DNA of 55,289 nucleotides, taken from Curtobacterium aurantiacum. Lineage in GTDB: Bacteria; Actinomycetota; Actinomycetes; Actinomycetales; Microbacteriaceae. Positions 25,244 through 35,060 of this stretch are shown here, piece by piece (positions within the stretch are counted from its first letter, which is position 1; each line of letters starts with the position of its first letter). Made by a program: the position numbers and the translations under genes. The stretch lies in contig NZ_JAHEWN010000019.1 in NCBI RefSeq assembly GCF_018598555.1, forward strand, positions 1-55,289, given 5' to 3'. Below the pieces are notes generated by a model. That model worked only from the letters and a program-made list of their open reading frames with translations. It did no database searches and was not told where the DNA came from.

Positions 25244-25675
25244 GTGCTGCTCGGTACTCATGCCCCGAAGCTCGACGAGAAGGGTCGCGTGATCCTCCCC
25301 GCCAAGTTCCGGGACGAACTGTCCGGCGGGCTCGTGATGACCCGCGGCCAGGAACGCTGCGTCGTGGTCTTCAGCGCCCGGACGTTCGAGGAACTCCACG
25401 AGCGCATCCGGACCGCTCCGATGACGTCGAAGCGCACCCGCGACTACATGCGCCTGTTCCTCTCGGGGGCCAGCGCCGAACAGCCCGACAAGCAGAACCG
25501 CGTGACGATCCCGCAGAACCTCCGTGAGTACGCGGGGCTCGAGCGGGACCTCACGGTCATCGGCAGCGGTGACCGTGCCGAGATCTGGTCCACCCCCGCG
25601 TGGGAGGCCTACTACGCCGAAGCCGAAGAGGCATTCGCCGACAACGACGAGGAGGTGATCCCGGGGATCTTCTGA
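25244..25675 (+). CDS. mraZ: MraZ transcriptional regulator of the dcw cluster
   Basis: A 143-residue AbrB-fold protein with two SpoVT/AbrB-like repeats: [22 protein letters not shown] (read as two parts) at the N-terminus and [21 protein letters not shown] in the centre. It forms a ring that binds repeats in its own promoter and represses or tunes dcw transcription. The start is GTG 25244, with AGGGGAGG about six bases upstream. It is the first gene of the cell-division and wall cluster, with the operator repeats about 40-60 bases upstream. Confidence 0.97.
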   Translation: MLLGTHAPKLDEKGRVILPAKFRDELSGGLVMTRGQERCVVVFSARTFEELHERIRTAPMTSKRTRDYMRLFLSGASAEQPDKQNRVTIPQNLREYAGLERDLTVIGSGDRAEIWSTPAWEAYYAEAEEAFADNDEEVIPGIF

Positions 25676-25781
25676 TCCGCGGATCGGGACTCCCAGCCGT
25701 GAAGCCCTGACATCACTTCCCCGGTGTCAGGTCGCATGGATGGGGATCCGGACCCACGGCCCAGGAGACGAGGGGCTGCAC

Positions 25782-26747
25782 ATGGCCGACAACGACAACG
25801 AGACGCCACGCTTCCCGCACACGCCGGTGATGCTCCAGCGCATCGTCGACCTCTTCACGCCGACGCTCGAGGGACCGGGCAAGGTCGTCGTCGACGCCAC
25901 GCTCGGCATGGGCGGCCACTCCGAAGGGCTGCTCGAGCGGTTCCCGGAGCTCACGCTCATCGGGCTCGACCGCGACACCGACGCACTCGGCATCGCGGGC
26001 GAGCGCCTGGCCCGCTTCGGTGACCGCGTCCGTCTGGTGCACACCGTGTACGACGGCATCGTCGACGCGATCGAGGGCGAGGGCTTCTCGAAGGTCGACG
26101 GCGTGCTCTTCGACCTCGGGGTGAGCTCGCTGCAGCTCGACCGCGCCGAGCGCGGGTTCGCCTACAGCCAGGACGCGCCGCTCGACATGCGGATGGACCG
26201 GACCGAGGGGCAGACCGCCGCCGACGTCCTGGCCACCTACGACGAGGGCGAGCTCCGTCGCATCTTCCAGCGCTACGGCGAGGAGAAGCTCGCCGGCCGC
26301 TACGCCCGGTCCATCGTGGAGCGACGGGCGACCAAGCCCTTCGAGATGTCCGGCGACCTGGTCCAGGTGCTGCACGACGCGACCCCGGTGGCGATCCAGC
26401 GCCAGGGGCACCCGGCCAAGCGGGTCTTCCAGGCCCTCCGCATCGAGGTGAACGCCGAACTCAGCGTCCTCGAGCGGGCCATCCCGGCGGCGCTCGACGC
26501 CATCGCGGTCGGCGGACGGATCGTCGTCGAGTCCTACCAGTCCCTCGAGGACCGCATCGTCAAGCGGGCCCTGGTGGAGCGCACGAAGTCGAGCGCCCCC
26601 GCCGGCCTGCCGGTGGAGCTGCCCGAGCACGCCCCCACCTTCTCCCTGATCGTCAAGGGCGCCGAGCTGGCCGACGAGGCCGAACGCGCCGCCAACCCCC
26701 GAGCAACCCCCGTGCGTCTGCGCGCGGCCGAGCGGATCCGGAACTGA
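25782..26747 (+). CDS. rsmH: 16S rRNA m4C1402 methyltransferase
   Basis: N4-methylates C1402 of 16S rRNA using S-adenosylmethionine. The 321 residues begin [15 protein letters not shown], with the SAM-binding loop [16 protein letters not shown] and family marks [33 protein letters not shown] and [18 protein letters not shown] 25782 is chosen because GAGGGG lies about seven bases upstream; an in-frame ATG at 25740 would add a poorly conserved 14 residues. It is separated from mraZ by about 105 bases and from ftsL by one base. Confidence 0.97.
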   Translation: MADNDNETPRFPHTPVMLQRIVDLFTPTLEGPGKVVVDATLGMGGHSEGLLERFPELTLIGLDRDTDALGIAGERLARFGDRVRLVHTVYDGIVDAIEGEGFSKVDGVLFDLGVSSLQLDRAERGFAYSQDAPLDMRMDRTEGQTAADVLATYDEGELRRIFQRYGEEKLAGRYARSIVERRATKPFEMSGDLVQVLHDATPVAIQRQGHPAKRVFQALRIEVNAELSVLERAIPAALDAIAVGGRIVVESYQSLEDRIVKRALVERTKSSAPAGLPVELPEHAPTFSLIVKGAELADEAERAANPRATPVRLRAAERIRN

Positions 26748-26748
26748 C

Positions 26749-27435
26749 ATGAGCACGAACCTCGCACTCGTCGACCCCGCGGTCGTCCCGTCGCGGGCCC
26801 CGCGCCCCGACCGTCAGCACCGCCCCGAGCTGGTCGAGGTCACCCCGACCGCGGCGCAGCGCCGGGCACGGCCCCGCATCGGGTACGCGGTCGTGGCCGT
26901 CGCCGCACTCGGGATCCTGCTGCTGGCCCAGCTCGGCATCAGCATGGTGCTCAGCCAGGGGGCGTACACGCTCAACTCGCTGTCGGCCGAGCAGACGGCC
27001 CTGTCCCGCACGCAGCAGTCGCTGTCCGAGGAGCTCCGGGTCCTCGACTCGCCGCAGAACCTGGCCCGCAACGCACAGTCGCTCGGCATGATCGCGAACT
27101 CGACACCGGTGTACCTCGACCCGAAGACCGGTCGCGTGTACGGGACGCCGACCCCGGCGAAGCCCGACGAGGCCACGGCGTCGACCGAGAACCAGGTGCC
27201 GAACTCCCTGCTGAACGACGTGCCGCTCGCCACGAAGCCGGGCGACACGTCGACCAGCAAGGAGACGAGCAGCACCGGCAGCACCGGCAGCACGGCCGGC
27301 GCAGGCGCGTCGGGAGCCACCGACAGCCCCGCCGCGTCTGAGAAGACGAGCGGCGCCAGCGCGTCGGACCAGGGGACGGCGAAGTCGTCCGTAGAGTCCG
27401 ACGCGAACCCGCTCCAGGCGCCCTCCACCCGGTGA
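26749..27435 (+). CDS. ftsL: FtsL-like division protein with long Ser/Thr-rich tail
   Basis: A bitopic protein of 228 residues in the FtsL position between rsmH and ftsI. A cytosolic N-terminus is followed by one membrane helix (about 44-67, VVAVAALGILLLAQLGISMVL) and a coiled-coil-prone stretch with a leucine-rich pattern (LNSLSAEQTALSRTQQSLSEELRVL, about 75-99, read in parts) and an FtsL/DivIC-like PVYLDPKTG. The last ~100 residues are a Ser/Thr/Gly/Ala-rich extracellular tail, longer than usual FtsL. It should link FtsQ/FtsB-like proteins to FtsW-FtsI. It starts one base after the rsmH stop. Sequence conservation of FtsL is low, so the call rests on topology and position. Confidence 0.85.
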   Translation: MSTNLALVDPAVVPSRAPRPDRQHRPELVEVTPTAAQRRARPRIGYAVVAVAALGILLLAQLGISMVLSQGAYTLNSLSAEQTALSRTQQSLSEELRVLDSPQNLARNAQSLGMIANSTPVYLDPKTGRVYGTPTPAKPDEATASTENQVPNSLLNDVPLATKPGDTSTSKETSSTGSTGSTAGAGASGATDSPAASEKTSGASASDQGTAKSSVESDANPLQAPSTR

Positions 27436-27484
27436 CCGGCGGGTCCGCCGCAGCCTCAGCACCGCCCGGGAAGGACCGCACCGC

Positions 27485-29254
27485 GTGACGAAGACGATCC
27501 GCAACCGACGCCTGCGATACAGCATCGTGATGCTCGCCGTGATCGCCCTCGTCGGGGTGTTCGTGGTCCGGCTCGTCGACATCCAGGTCGTGCAGGCGTC
27601 GGAGCTGAACAAGGCGTCGGCCCAGAAGCGCAGCATCCCCGTGACCATCTACGGCACCCGCGGGTCGATCGTCGACCGTACGGGCACCCAACTCGCCGAC
27701 AGCGTCACCCGGTACAACATCACGACCTCCCCGCGCCTGGTGAAGGGCTTCAAGGGCAAGCTCGGCGGCACCCGCATCAAGGAGGTCAGCGTCGGCACCG
27801 CGCTCACTGCGCTGGCGAAGGCCTCCGGTGGCGACGTCGCGACCATGCGGAAGAACATCGCCGCGAACCCGAAGTCCGACTTCGCGTACCTGGTCAAGGG
27901 CCTCGACGTGTCGCACTACGAGGCCGTGACCGACCTCGGCATCCCCTGGATCTACAAGGAGCAGCAGGCCTCGCGGGTGTACCCGACGGGGGCGACGACG
28001 GGCAACATCACCGGGTTCATGGGGACCGACGGTGCGCAGGCCGGCCTGGAGTACGCGTACAACAGGTGCCTGTCGGGCACGAACGGGTCGCAGACGTACG
28101 AGCGCGGTGAGGACGGCGTGCAGCTGCCCGGCAGCACCGTGACCACCAAGAAGGCCAAGGACGGCGGCACGCTCCAGACCACGATCGACAGCGACCTGCA
28201 GTACATGGCGCAGCAGACCATCGCGTCCGCCGCCAAGACCCTGCAGGCCGAGTCGGCGACGGCGACGGTGACCAGTGTCAAGACGGGCGAGCTGCTGGCG
28301 GTCGCGGACTACCCGACGGTGGACCCGAACGACGTCGACGCGACGACGGACAAGGGGGCCTTCGGCTCCCGGGCGCTGACGGACTCGTACGAGCCGGGTT
28401 CCACGATCAAGGCCGCGATCGCCGCCGCCCTGATCGACCAGGGCAAGTCGAGCCCGACCGACCAGGCCGTCGTGCCGTACTCGCGCACGTTCCCCTGGGG
28501 CGGCACGATCCACGACTCCGAGTTCCACCCGACCGAGAACCTCACGCTGACCGGCATCCTGCAGAACTCGTCGAACGTCGGCATCACCGAGCTCGGTGCG
28601 CGACTGACGCCGCAGCAGCGCTTCGACTACATGAAGAAGTTCGGCCTGTTCGAGCCGGAGACCGCGATCGACTACCCGGGCCAGCCGGCGATGGACTACG
28701 GCACGAGCCCGAACTGGGACCAGCAGACGAACATCAACTCGATGTTCGGGCAGGGCATCTCGACGACCGCCGTGCAGGTCGCCAGCGTGTTCCAGACCAT
28801 CGCGAACGACGGTGTCCGGATCCCGCTGCACTTCGTCAAGGGCTGCACCACGGCCGACGGCACGACGATCGACGCGCCCGACGTGCAGAAGCAGCGCGTC
28901 GTGTCCGCCGCCGCCGCCACGCAGGTCACCGACATGCTGCAGAGCGTCGTCACGGGCGGCACACTGGTGGGGATGAAGCCGATCTCCGGCTACAACATCG
29001 CCGCCAAGACCGGCACGGCCGAGGTGGCCGAGAGGGCGCAGGGCTACGGCGGTCAGCGCATCACGTCGGTGGCCGGAATGGCACCCGCCGAAGACCCCCA
29101 GTATGTTGTCACGGTGACGTTCACGAAGCCGCAGACCAACAAGTGGTCCAGCGGAGCGGCTCCGGCGTTCCGCACACTCATGTCCCAGGTGCTCGAGAAG
29201 TACCGAGTAGCCCCCTCCGCGTCCGAGGCGAAGCTCTACCCGTCCACGTGGTGA
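27485..29254 (+). CDS. ftsI: Septal peptidoglycan transpeptidase (class B penicillin-binding protein)
   Basis: Cross-links septal peptidoglycan together with FtsW. The 589 residues start with a short cytosolic tail and one membrane helix (about 13-33). The class B dimerisation domain (RGSIVDRTGTQLA) precedes the transpeptidase domain. Catalytic motifs are Ser306-T-I-K (SxxK), Ser362-S-N364 (SxN) and Lys508-T-G (KTG). No PASTA repeats are present, unlike FtsI of some Firmicutes; the PASTA domains in this window are on the kinase. GTG 27485 has AAGGA about nine bases upstream. Confidence 0.96.
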   Translation: MTKTIRNRRLRYSIVMLAVIALVGVFVVRLVDIQVVQASELNKASAQKRSIPVTIYGTRGSIVDRTGTQLADSVTRYNITTSPRLVKGFKGKLGGTRIKEVSVGTALTALAKASGGDVATMRKNIAANPKSDFAYLVKGLDVSHYEAVTDLGIPWIYKEQQASRVYPTGATTGNITGFMGTDGAQAGLEYAYNRCLSGTNGSQTYERGEDGVQLPGSTVTTKKAKDGGTLQTTIDSDLQYMAQQTIASAAKTLQAESATATVTSVKTGELLAVADYPTVDPNDVDATTDKGAFGSRALTDSYEPGSTIKAAIAAALIDQGKSSPTDQAVVPYSRTFPWGGTIHDSEFHPTENLTLTGILQNSSNVGITELGARLTPQQRFDYMKKFGLFEPETAIDYPGQPAMDYGTSPNWDQQTNINSMFGQGISTTAVQVASVFQTIANDGVRIPLHFVKGCTTADGTTIDAPDVQKQRVVSAAAATQVTDMLQSVVTGGTLVGMKPISGYNIAAKTGTAEVAERAQGYGGQRITSVAGMAPAEDPQYVVTVTFTKPQTNKWSSGAAPAFRTLMSQVLEKYRVAPSASEAKLYPSTW

Positions 29255-29268
29255 GGAAGAAGGAACAC

Positions 29269-30915
29269 TTGTCCGCACGGATCCCCCCGGTCCTCCGACC
29301 CGAACACCCGACCCCGAGGGCCGTCGCCGAACTCGCGAACGCGTTCGGTCTGCGTGTCGTCGGCTCGGTCGACAGCCTCGAGACCACCGGGGTCACCCTG
29401 AGCGCCACCGAGGTGCAGCCGGGTGACCTGTTCGTCGGCGTGCACGGTGCGAACCGGCACGGCGCGCAGTTCGCGACGGAGGCCGCCGAGCGCGGTGCCG
29501 TCGCCGTCCTGACCGACCAGGACGGCGTCGCACTGGTCGAGCCCTCCGGGCTGCCGGTGCTCGTGGTCGACGATCCCCGCGCCGCCCTCGGCGACGTCGC
29601 GGCGTGGGTCTACCGCACGCACCCCGACGAAGCCACCGACCTGCCGCAGCTGTTCGCCGTCACCGGCACGAACGGCAAGACGAGCACGTCCTACATCCTC
29701 GAGGGCATCCTCAAGCAGCTCGGCCTGGTCACCGGTCTGAGCTCGACCGCCGAGCGCCACATCGGCTCGCTCAGCGTCACGAGCCGCCTCACCACGCCCG
29801 AGGCCAGCGAGATGCACGCACTCCTCGCCCGGATGCGCGAGAGCGAGGTCCGCGCGGTCGCCGTCGAGGTCAGTGCCCAGGCCCTGAGCCGCCACCGCGT
29901 CGACGGCATCGTCTTCGACGTCGCGGCCTTCACGAACCTGTCGCACGACCACCTCGACGACTACGCCGACATGGAGGAGTACTACCAGGCGAAGCTCCCG
30001 CTGTTCCAGCCCGAACACGCCCGTCGCGGCGTCGTCTCGCTCGACACCGACTGGGGCCACCGCGTGGTGCAGGACTCCCGCATCCCGGTCACCACCATCA
30101 CGGTGCACCCCGACGTCGAGGCCGAGTGGCACGTCGACATCGTCGAGGCGCACGCCGCCTACACCGAGTTCCGCCTGACCGGACCCGAGGGCCGCGAACT
30201 GACCACCCGTGTGCCCCTCATCGGCTGGCACATGGCGGCGAACGCGGCACTCGCGATCGTCATGCTGGTCGAGGGCGGGTTCGAGCTCGGTGCCATCGCG
30301 CACGCGCTCGAGAGCAACCACCGTCGCTACGCCGACGAGGACGACACGACCGATCGCGACGGCGAGCCGAACCGGGTCTCCGCCATCGAGTGCTACCTGC
30401 CCGGTCGCACCGAGCGGGTCTCCGGCGAGCACGGGCCGAGCGTCTACGTCGACTTCGGCCACAGCGCCGACGCCTTCGAGAACACGCTCGCCGCGGTGCG
30501 CCAGTTCACCGCAGGCAGGGTCCTCATGCTGTTCGGCGCCGACGGCGACCGCGACACGACGAAGCGCGGCGACATGGCCCGCGTGGCCGCGGCCGGCAGC
30601 GACATCCTCGTCGTCACCGACCACCACCCCCGCTTCGAGGACGCCGCGTCGATCCGCAAGACGCTGGTCGACGCCGCCCGTGCTGCCTACCCCGACCACG
30701 AGATCCACGAGGTCAGCCCGCCCGAGGCCGCGATCCGCACCGCGGTGAGCCTGCTCGGCGAGGGCGACTCGATCCTCTGGGCCGGTCCCGGTCACCAGGA
30801 CTACCGCGACATCCAGGGCGTGCGCACACCGTACTCCGCCCGTGACGAGGCCCGTGCGGCCCTGCGCGAGGCCGGTTGGGAGCCGAACTCCGGTCCGGCG
30901 GAGGACGTCCGATGA
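29269..30915 (+). CDS. murE: UDP-MurNAc-dipeptide ligase MurE with altered specificity loop
   Basis: Adds the third residue to UDP-MurNAc-dipeptide in the cytoplasm. The ATP loop is FAVTGTNGKTSTSYILEG, followed by ligase marks TTPEASEMHALLARM and NLSHDHLDDYADMEEYYQAK. The specificity loop, normally DNPR for diaminopimelate enzymes, is Asp451-His452-His453-Pro454-Arg455 in the alignable string VVTDHHPRFED, against VVTDDNPR in M. tuberculosis. The enzyme may therefore add another amino acid, such as homoserine or ornithine, as known from type B walls of Microbacteriaceae. Start chosen at TTG 29269 with GAAGGA five bases upstream; GTG 29251, overlapping the ftsI stop, is an alternative. Substrate is inferred, the enzyme class is firm. 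Confidence 0.95.
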   Translation: MSARIPPVLRPEHPTPRAVAELANAFGLRVVGSVDSLETTGVTLSATEVQPGDLFVGVHGANRHGAQFATEAAERGAVAVLTDQDGVALVEPSGLPVLVVDDPRAALGDVAAWVYRTHPDEATDLPQLFAVTGTNGKTSTSYILEGILKQLGLVTGLSSTAERHIGSLSVTSRLTTPEASEMHALLARMRESEVRAVAVEVSAQALSRHRVDGIVFDVAAFTNLSHDHLDDYADMEEYYQAKLPLFQPEHARRGVVSLDTDWGHRVVQDSRIPVTTITVHPDVEAEWHVDIVEAHAAYTEFRLTGPEGRELTTRVPLIGWHMAANAALAIVMLVEGGFELGAIAHALESNHRRYADEDDTTDRDGEPNRVSAIECYLPGRTERVSGEHGPSVYVDFGHSADAFENTLAAVRQFTAGRVLMLFGADGDRDTTKRGDMARVAAAGSDILVVTDHHPRFEDAASIRKTLVDAARAAYPDHEIHEVSPPEAAIRTAVSLLGEGDSILWAGPGHQDYRDIQGVRTPYSARDEARAALREAGWEPNSGPAEDVR

Positions 30916-32420
30916 TCGCCATGACCCTCGCCGAGATCGCCACCGCGGTCGGCGGCGAGCTCATCGGCGGTGCCCAGGCGACCGACGTCGCCCAGCCGGG
31001 CGACCTGGTCGTCGATGGCTCGGTCGAGACCGACTCGCGCCTGGTCGGCCCCGGCAGCGTCTTCTTCGCCCTGCCCGGTGAGGTCACCGACGGCCGGCGT
31101 TTCGTGCCAGCAGCGGTCGACTCCGGTGCCGCCCTGGTGATCACGCCCGAGCGCGTCGACACCACCGCGCCGCAGATCGTCGTCGCGGACGGCTACGAGG
31201 CCCTCGCCGCGCTCGCACACGAGGTCGTCACGCGCGTCCGGATGAGCACCGCGGACCGTGTCGACGACGACGGTCGCCCGGCACCCCTGCGGGTCGTCGG
31301 CATCACCGGCTCGAACGGCAAGACGAGCACGAAGAACATGCTCCGCACGATCCTCGAGCAGCACGGCGCGACCATCGCGCCCGAAGGCTCGTTCAACAAC
31401 CACGTCGGCGCCCCGATCTCGATGCTCCGCGTCACCTACGACACGCGGTACCTGGTGGTCGAGATGGGTGCGAGCGGCGTCGGTCACATCGCCAAGCTCG
31501 TCTCGATCGCCGAGCCCGACGTCGGCGTCGTCCTCAAGGTGGGCCTCGCGCACGCCGGCGAGTTCGGCGGCATCGAGGCGACGCAGCGCGCGAAGTCCGA
31601 GATGGTCACCGACCTGCCCCGGACCGCCACGGCCCTGCTCAACGTCGACGACGACCGCGTCGCGTCGATGCGCGAACTGACGGCCGCGCACGTGGTGGGC
31701 TTCGGCACGTCGGCCGAGGCCGACTACCGCATCACCGGCATCGAGACGGACCGCAGCGGCACCCGCTTCACGCTCACCGCGCCTCCCCTCCGTCCGGAAG
31801 GTGACCGTCCGACGGACGCGACCCTGTCTGGAGGCCCGGATCACGTCGACGTGCGCCTCGCGATCCTGGGTGAGCACCACGCCATGAACGCGTCCGCCGC
31901 GCTCACCGTGGCCCACCTGTGGGGCGTCCCGCTCGCCGACGGCGCCGCGGCGCTCGCGTCGATGACGCGCGCCGAGCGCTGGCGCATGGAGCTGCTCCAG
32001 GGCGGCCCCGAGGGCGTCACCGTCATCAACGACGCCTACAACGCCTCGCCCGACTCCACCGCGGCGGCGCTGCGGACCCTGGCGCAGATCGTGCGCCCGG
32101 GGGAGCGGACCGTCGCCGTGCTCGGTGAGATGGCCGAGCTCGGGGAGTTCTCCGTCGAGGAGCACGACCGCATCGGTCGGCTCGTCGTCCGGCTCGGCAT
32201 CGGACAGCTCGTGGTCGTCGGCCGCGGTGCGATGCCGATCCACCAGGCCGCCACCCTCGAGGGATCGTGGGACGGCGAGTCCGTGTACATCGAGGACGTC
32301 GACGACGCCGTCCGTGCCATGCAGGAGATGCTCCGCCCCGGCGACGTCGTCCTCGTCAAGTCCTCGAAGTCTGCCGAACTGCGATTCCTCGGCGACCGCC
32401 TCGGAGGTGTCACCGAATGA
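30912..32420 (+). CDS. murF: UDP-MurNAc-tripeptide:D-Ala-D-Ala ligase
   Basis: Adds D-Ala-D-Ala to complete the UDP-MurNAc-pentapeptide. The 502 residues contain the ATP loop [18 protein letters not shown], the [13 protein letters not shown] stretch and [11 protein letters not shown] near the C-terminal domain. ATG 30912 overlaps the murE stop by four bases (ATGA), with GGAGGA about six bases upstream. It also overlaps mraY by four bases. A string resembling the terminator motif (TGGAGGCCCGG) occurs inside the gene near 31830 without a pairing arm. Confidence 0.97.
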   Translation: MIAMTLAEIATAVGGELIGGAQATDVAQPGDLVVDGSVETDSRLVGPGSVFFALPGEVTDGRRFVPAAVDSGAALVITPERVDTTAPQIVVADGYEALAALAHEVVTRVRMSTADRVDDDGRPAPLRVVGITGSNGKTSTKNMLRTILEQHGATIAPEGSFNNHVGAPISMLRVTYDTRYLVVEMGASGVGHIAKLVSIAEPDVGVVLKVGLAHAGEFGGIEATQRAKSEMVTDLPRTATALLNVDDDRVASMRELTAAHVVGFGTSAEADYRITGIETDRSGTRFTLTAPPLRPEGDRPTDATLSGGPDHVDVRLAILGEHHAMNASAALTVAHLWGVPLADGAAALASMTRAERWRMELLQGGPEGVTVINDAYNASPDSTAAALRTLAQIVRPGERTVAVLGEMAELGEFSVEEHDRIGRLVVRLGIGQLVVVGRGAMPIHQAATLEGSWDGESVYIEDVDDAVRAMQEMLRPGDVVLVKSSKSAELRFLGDRLGGVTE

Positions 32421-33520
32421 TCGCGCTCCTCGTCGCCGGCGCCACGTCGCTGGTGTTCACGTTGCTGCTCACCCCGTTCTTCATCAAGCTCTTCCACCGT
32501 CTCGGGTGGGGGCAGTTCATCCGTGACGACGGACCCCAGTCGCACCACACCAAGCGCGGCACCGCGACCATGGGCGGCATCGTGCTCATCATCGGTGCGG
32601 TGATCGGGTACTTCGTCGGGCACCTCGCCGGACGTGACTCGATCACGCTGTCCGGACTGCTCGTGCTGTTCCTGATGGTCGGCCTCGGGTTCGTCGGCTT
32701 CATCGACGACTTCCTCAAGGTCCGGCGCCAGCGGAGCCTCGGGCTCGGCGGCTGGGCGAAGATCCTCGGCCAGGTCATCGTCGGCGTCATCTTCGCCACG
32801 ATCGCCCTGGTCGTGCCGACGTCGAACGGCAAGCCGCCGGCGTCCACGATGATCTCGGCGATCCGCGACGTGCCGTGGCTCGACTTCATGGCGCTCGGCA
32901 CGGTCATCGGCACCGTGCTGTTCCTCGCCTGGATCGTCCTGCTCACGGTCTCCACGTCGAACGGCGTGAACGTGGCCGACGGGCTCGACGGCCTGGCCAC
33001 CGGGTCGAGCATCCTGGCGATCGGCTCGTACGTCATCATCGGCTTCTGGCAGTCGAACCAGATCTGCGGCGGTGCCCGGCTCGACGCGAGCACCGAGCAC
33101 GCCTGCTACACGGTGTCGAACCCGCTCGACCTCGCCGTGGTCGCGGCCGCGGTCTGCGGTGGGCTCATCGGGTTCCTCTGGTACAACACCTCGCCGGCGC
33201 AGATCTTCCTCGGCGACACCGGTTCGCTCGGCCTCGGTGGCGCCCTGGCCGGTCTCGCGATCCTCAGCCGCACCGAGCTCCTGCTCATCCTCATCGGTGG
33301 CCTGTTCTTCATCGTCACCGGTTCGGTCATCCTGCAGCGGGCGTACTTCAAGATCACGCACGGCAAGCGCATCTTCCTGATGAGTCCGCTGCACCACCAC
33401 TTCGAACTGAAGGGGTGGGCCGAGGTGACCGTCGTCGTCCGCTTCTGGATCATCGCCGGGCTCTTCGTCGCGGCGGGGGTCGGGCTCTTCTACCTCGAAT
33501 GGATCGCACGCGTTGGTTGA
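32417..33520 (+). CDS. mraY: Phospho-MurNAc-pentapeptide translocase (lipid I synthase)
   Basis: Transfers phospho-MurNAc-pentapeptide to undecaprenyl phosphate, making lipid I in the membrane. It has ten predicted helices in 367 residues. Signature strings are [20 protein letters not shown] (about 37-57, read in part), [17 protein letters not shown] with the catalytic Asp pair, [27 protein letters not shown] and [16 protein letters not shown] 32417 overlaps the murF stop by four bases. It overlaps murD by eight bases. Confidence 0.97.
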   Translation: MIALLVAGATSLVFTLLLTPFFIKLFHRLGWGQFIRDDGPQSHHTKRGTATMGGIVLIIGAVIGYFVGHLAGRDSITLSGLLVLFLMVGLGFVGFIDDFLKVRRQRSLGLGGWAKILGQVIVGVIFATIALVVPTSNGKPPASTMISAIRDVPWLDFMALGTVIGTVLFLAWIVLLTVSTSNGVNVADGLDGLATGSSILAIGSYVIIGFWQSNQICGGARLDASTEHACYTVSNPLDLAVVAAAVCGGLIGFLWYNTSPAQIFLGDTGSLGLGGALAGLAILSRTELLLILIGGLFFIVTGSVILQRAYFKITHGKRIFLMSPLHHHFELKGWAEVTVVVRFWIIAGLFVAAGVGLFYLEWIARVG

Positions 33521-35060
33521 CCCGGTGTCCTCGCCGTCCCGCCTCCAGTCCCTCGACAGCTGGTACTCCGAGGGGTGGAAGGGGCTCAACGTCGCCGTCC
33601 TCGGCCTCGGTGCCACCGGGTTCTCGGTCGCCGACACGCTCGTGGAACTCGGCAGCGAGGTGACGGTCTACTCGTCCGACGCCCCCGCCGACAGCGTCGA
33701 GCTGCTCGACGTGATCGGTGCCCGGTTCCTGCAGACGCCGCTCGACACCGTGCCGGACGTGCTCGTCGCGCAGGCACCGGACGTCGTGATCGTGTCGCCC
33801 GGCCTGCCCCCGCACAACCCGACCGTGCGGTGGTCGGTGGCGAACAGCACCGTCTGGGGCGACATCGAGCTCGCCTGGCGTGTGCGCGACAAGGTCGTCC
33901 GCGGACCGGCCGCCGCGCCGTGGATCACGATCACGGGCACGAACGGCAAGACCACCACGACCCAGCTCACGACCGCCATGTACGAGGCCGGCGGCCTGCG
34001 CGCCGTCGCGTGCGGGAACATCGGCGTGCCGGTGCTCGACGTCGTCCGCGACCCGATCGGGTACGACGTGCTCGTCGTCGAGCTGTCGAGTCACCAGCTG
34101 CACTACGCGGCGACGTCCGGCGACGGCGCCGTCGTGCCGCTCGCGAGCGCCTGCCTGAACATCGCCGACGACCACCTCGAGTGGCACGGTTCCGCCGAGG
34201 CGTACCGCGCCGCGAAGGCCAAGGTCTACGAGCGCACCGTGATGGCGTGCGTGTACAACACCTCGGACGAGGTCACCCGGCAGATGGTGCAGGAGGCCGA
34301 CGTGGTGGAGGGCTGCCGCGCGGTCGGCTTCACCCCCGGCGTCCCCGCCCCCGGCGACGTCGGCATCGTCGAGGACGTCCTGTGCGACCGGGCCTTCACC
34401 GAGGACCGACGCAACAGCGCACTCGAGCTGTCGACGATCGCCGACCTCGAGGCGGCCGGGCTCGCCAGCCCGCACATGACCATGAACGTGCTCGCCGCCG
34501 CCGCCCTCGCCCGAGCCGGCACCGTCCAGCCGAGCGCGATCCAGTCGGCCGTCCGAGCCTTCCGCGCCGACCACCACCGCACCGAGCTCGTGGCCCAGGC
34601 GGACGGCATCGCGTGGGTGGACGACTCCAAGGCCACGAACCCGCACGCCGCCACCGCGTCCCTGGCGTCCTTCGACACCGTCGTGTGGATCGTCGGCGGC
34701 CTGTTCAAGGGCGTGGACATCGACGGTCTGGTCGAGCGCTTCGGCCCCGGTGTCCGCGCCGTCGTGGTGATCGGCACCGACCGGACCCCGGTCCTCGAGG
34801 CATTCGCGCGACACGCGTCCACGGTCCCGGTGCTCCAGGTGGAGACGACGGACACTGATCAGGTCATGCGCGAGGCGATCCGGCATGCCGCATCGGTCGC
34901 GAGGCCGGGCGACACCGTCCTCCTCGCCCCGGCGGCGGCGTCGTTCGACCAGTTCGGCTCCTACGCCGACCGGGGGCAGCGTTTCGCGGCCGCGGTCAAC
35001 GAGCACCTGGGAGGAGAAGTCGATGGCGACGACACCGACGGATCTTCCGAACAGCCGTAA
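33513..35060 (+). CDS. murD: UDP-MurNAc-L-alanine (or glycine):D-glutamate ligase
   Basis: Adds D-Glu to the first-residue precursor. The 515 residues show the N-terminal Rossmann loop [15 protein letters not shown], the ATP loop [23 protein letters not shown] and [16 protein letters not shown] 33513 lies in the mraY end and gives [12 protein letters not shown] 33525 is an alternative. Neither start has a strong ribosome site, so coupling to mraY is likely. In type B walls the first residue is Gly and not L-Ala, so this enzyme may act on UDP-MurNAc-Gly; that is inference from the proposed family. A good ribosome site for ftsW lies within its last 50 bases. Confidence 0.96.
   Translation: MVDPVSSPSRLQSLDSWYSEGWKGLNVAVLGLGATGFSVADTLVELGSEVTVYSSDAPADSVELLDVIGARFLQTPLDTVPDVLVAQAPDVVIVSPGLPPHNPTVRWSVANSTVWGDIELAWRVRDKVVRGPAAAPWITITGTNGKTTTTQLTTAMYEAGGLRAVACGNIGVPVLDVVRDPIGYDVLVVELSSHQLHYAATSGDGAVVPLASACLNIADDHLEWHGSAEAYRAAKAKVYERTVMACVYNTSDEVTRQMVQEADVVEGCRAVGFTPGVPAPGDVGIVEDVLCDRAFTEDRRNSALELSTIADLEAAGLASPHMTMNVLAAAALARAGTVQPSAIQSAVRAFRADHHRTELVAQADGIAWVDDSKATNPHAATASLASFDTVVWIVGGLFKGVDIDGLVERFGPGVRAVVVIGTDRTPVLEAFARHASTVPVLQVETTDTDQVMREAIRHAASVARPGDTVLLAPAAASFDQFGSYADRGQRFAAAVNEHLGGEVDGDDTDGSSEQP

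Noticed and set aside
31826..31845. Terminator-like TGGAGGCCCGG inside murF
   Set aside because: No complementary arm follows and the gene reads through intact; treated as coincidence or as part of the 9-mer excess only.
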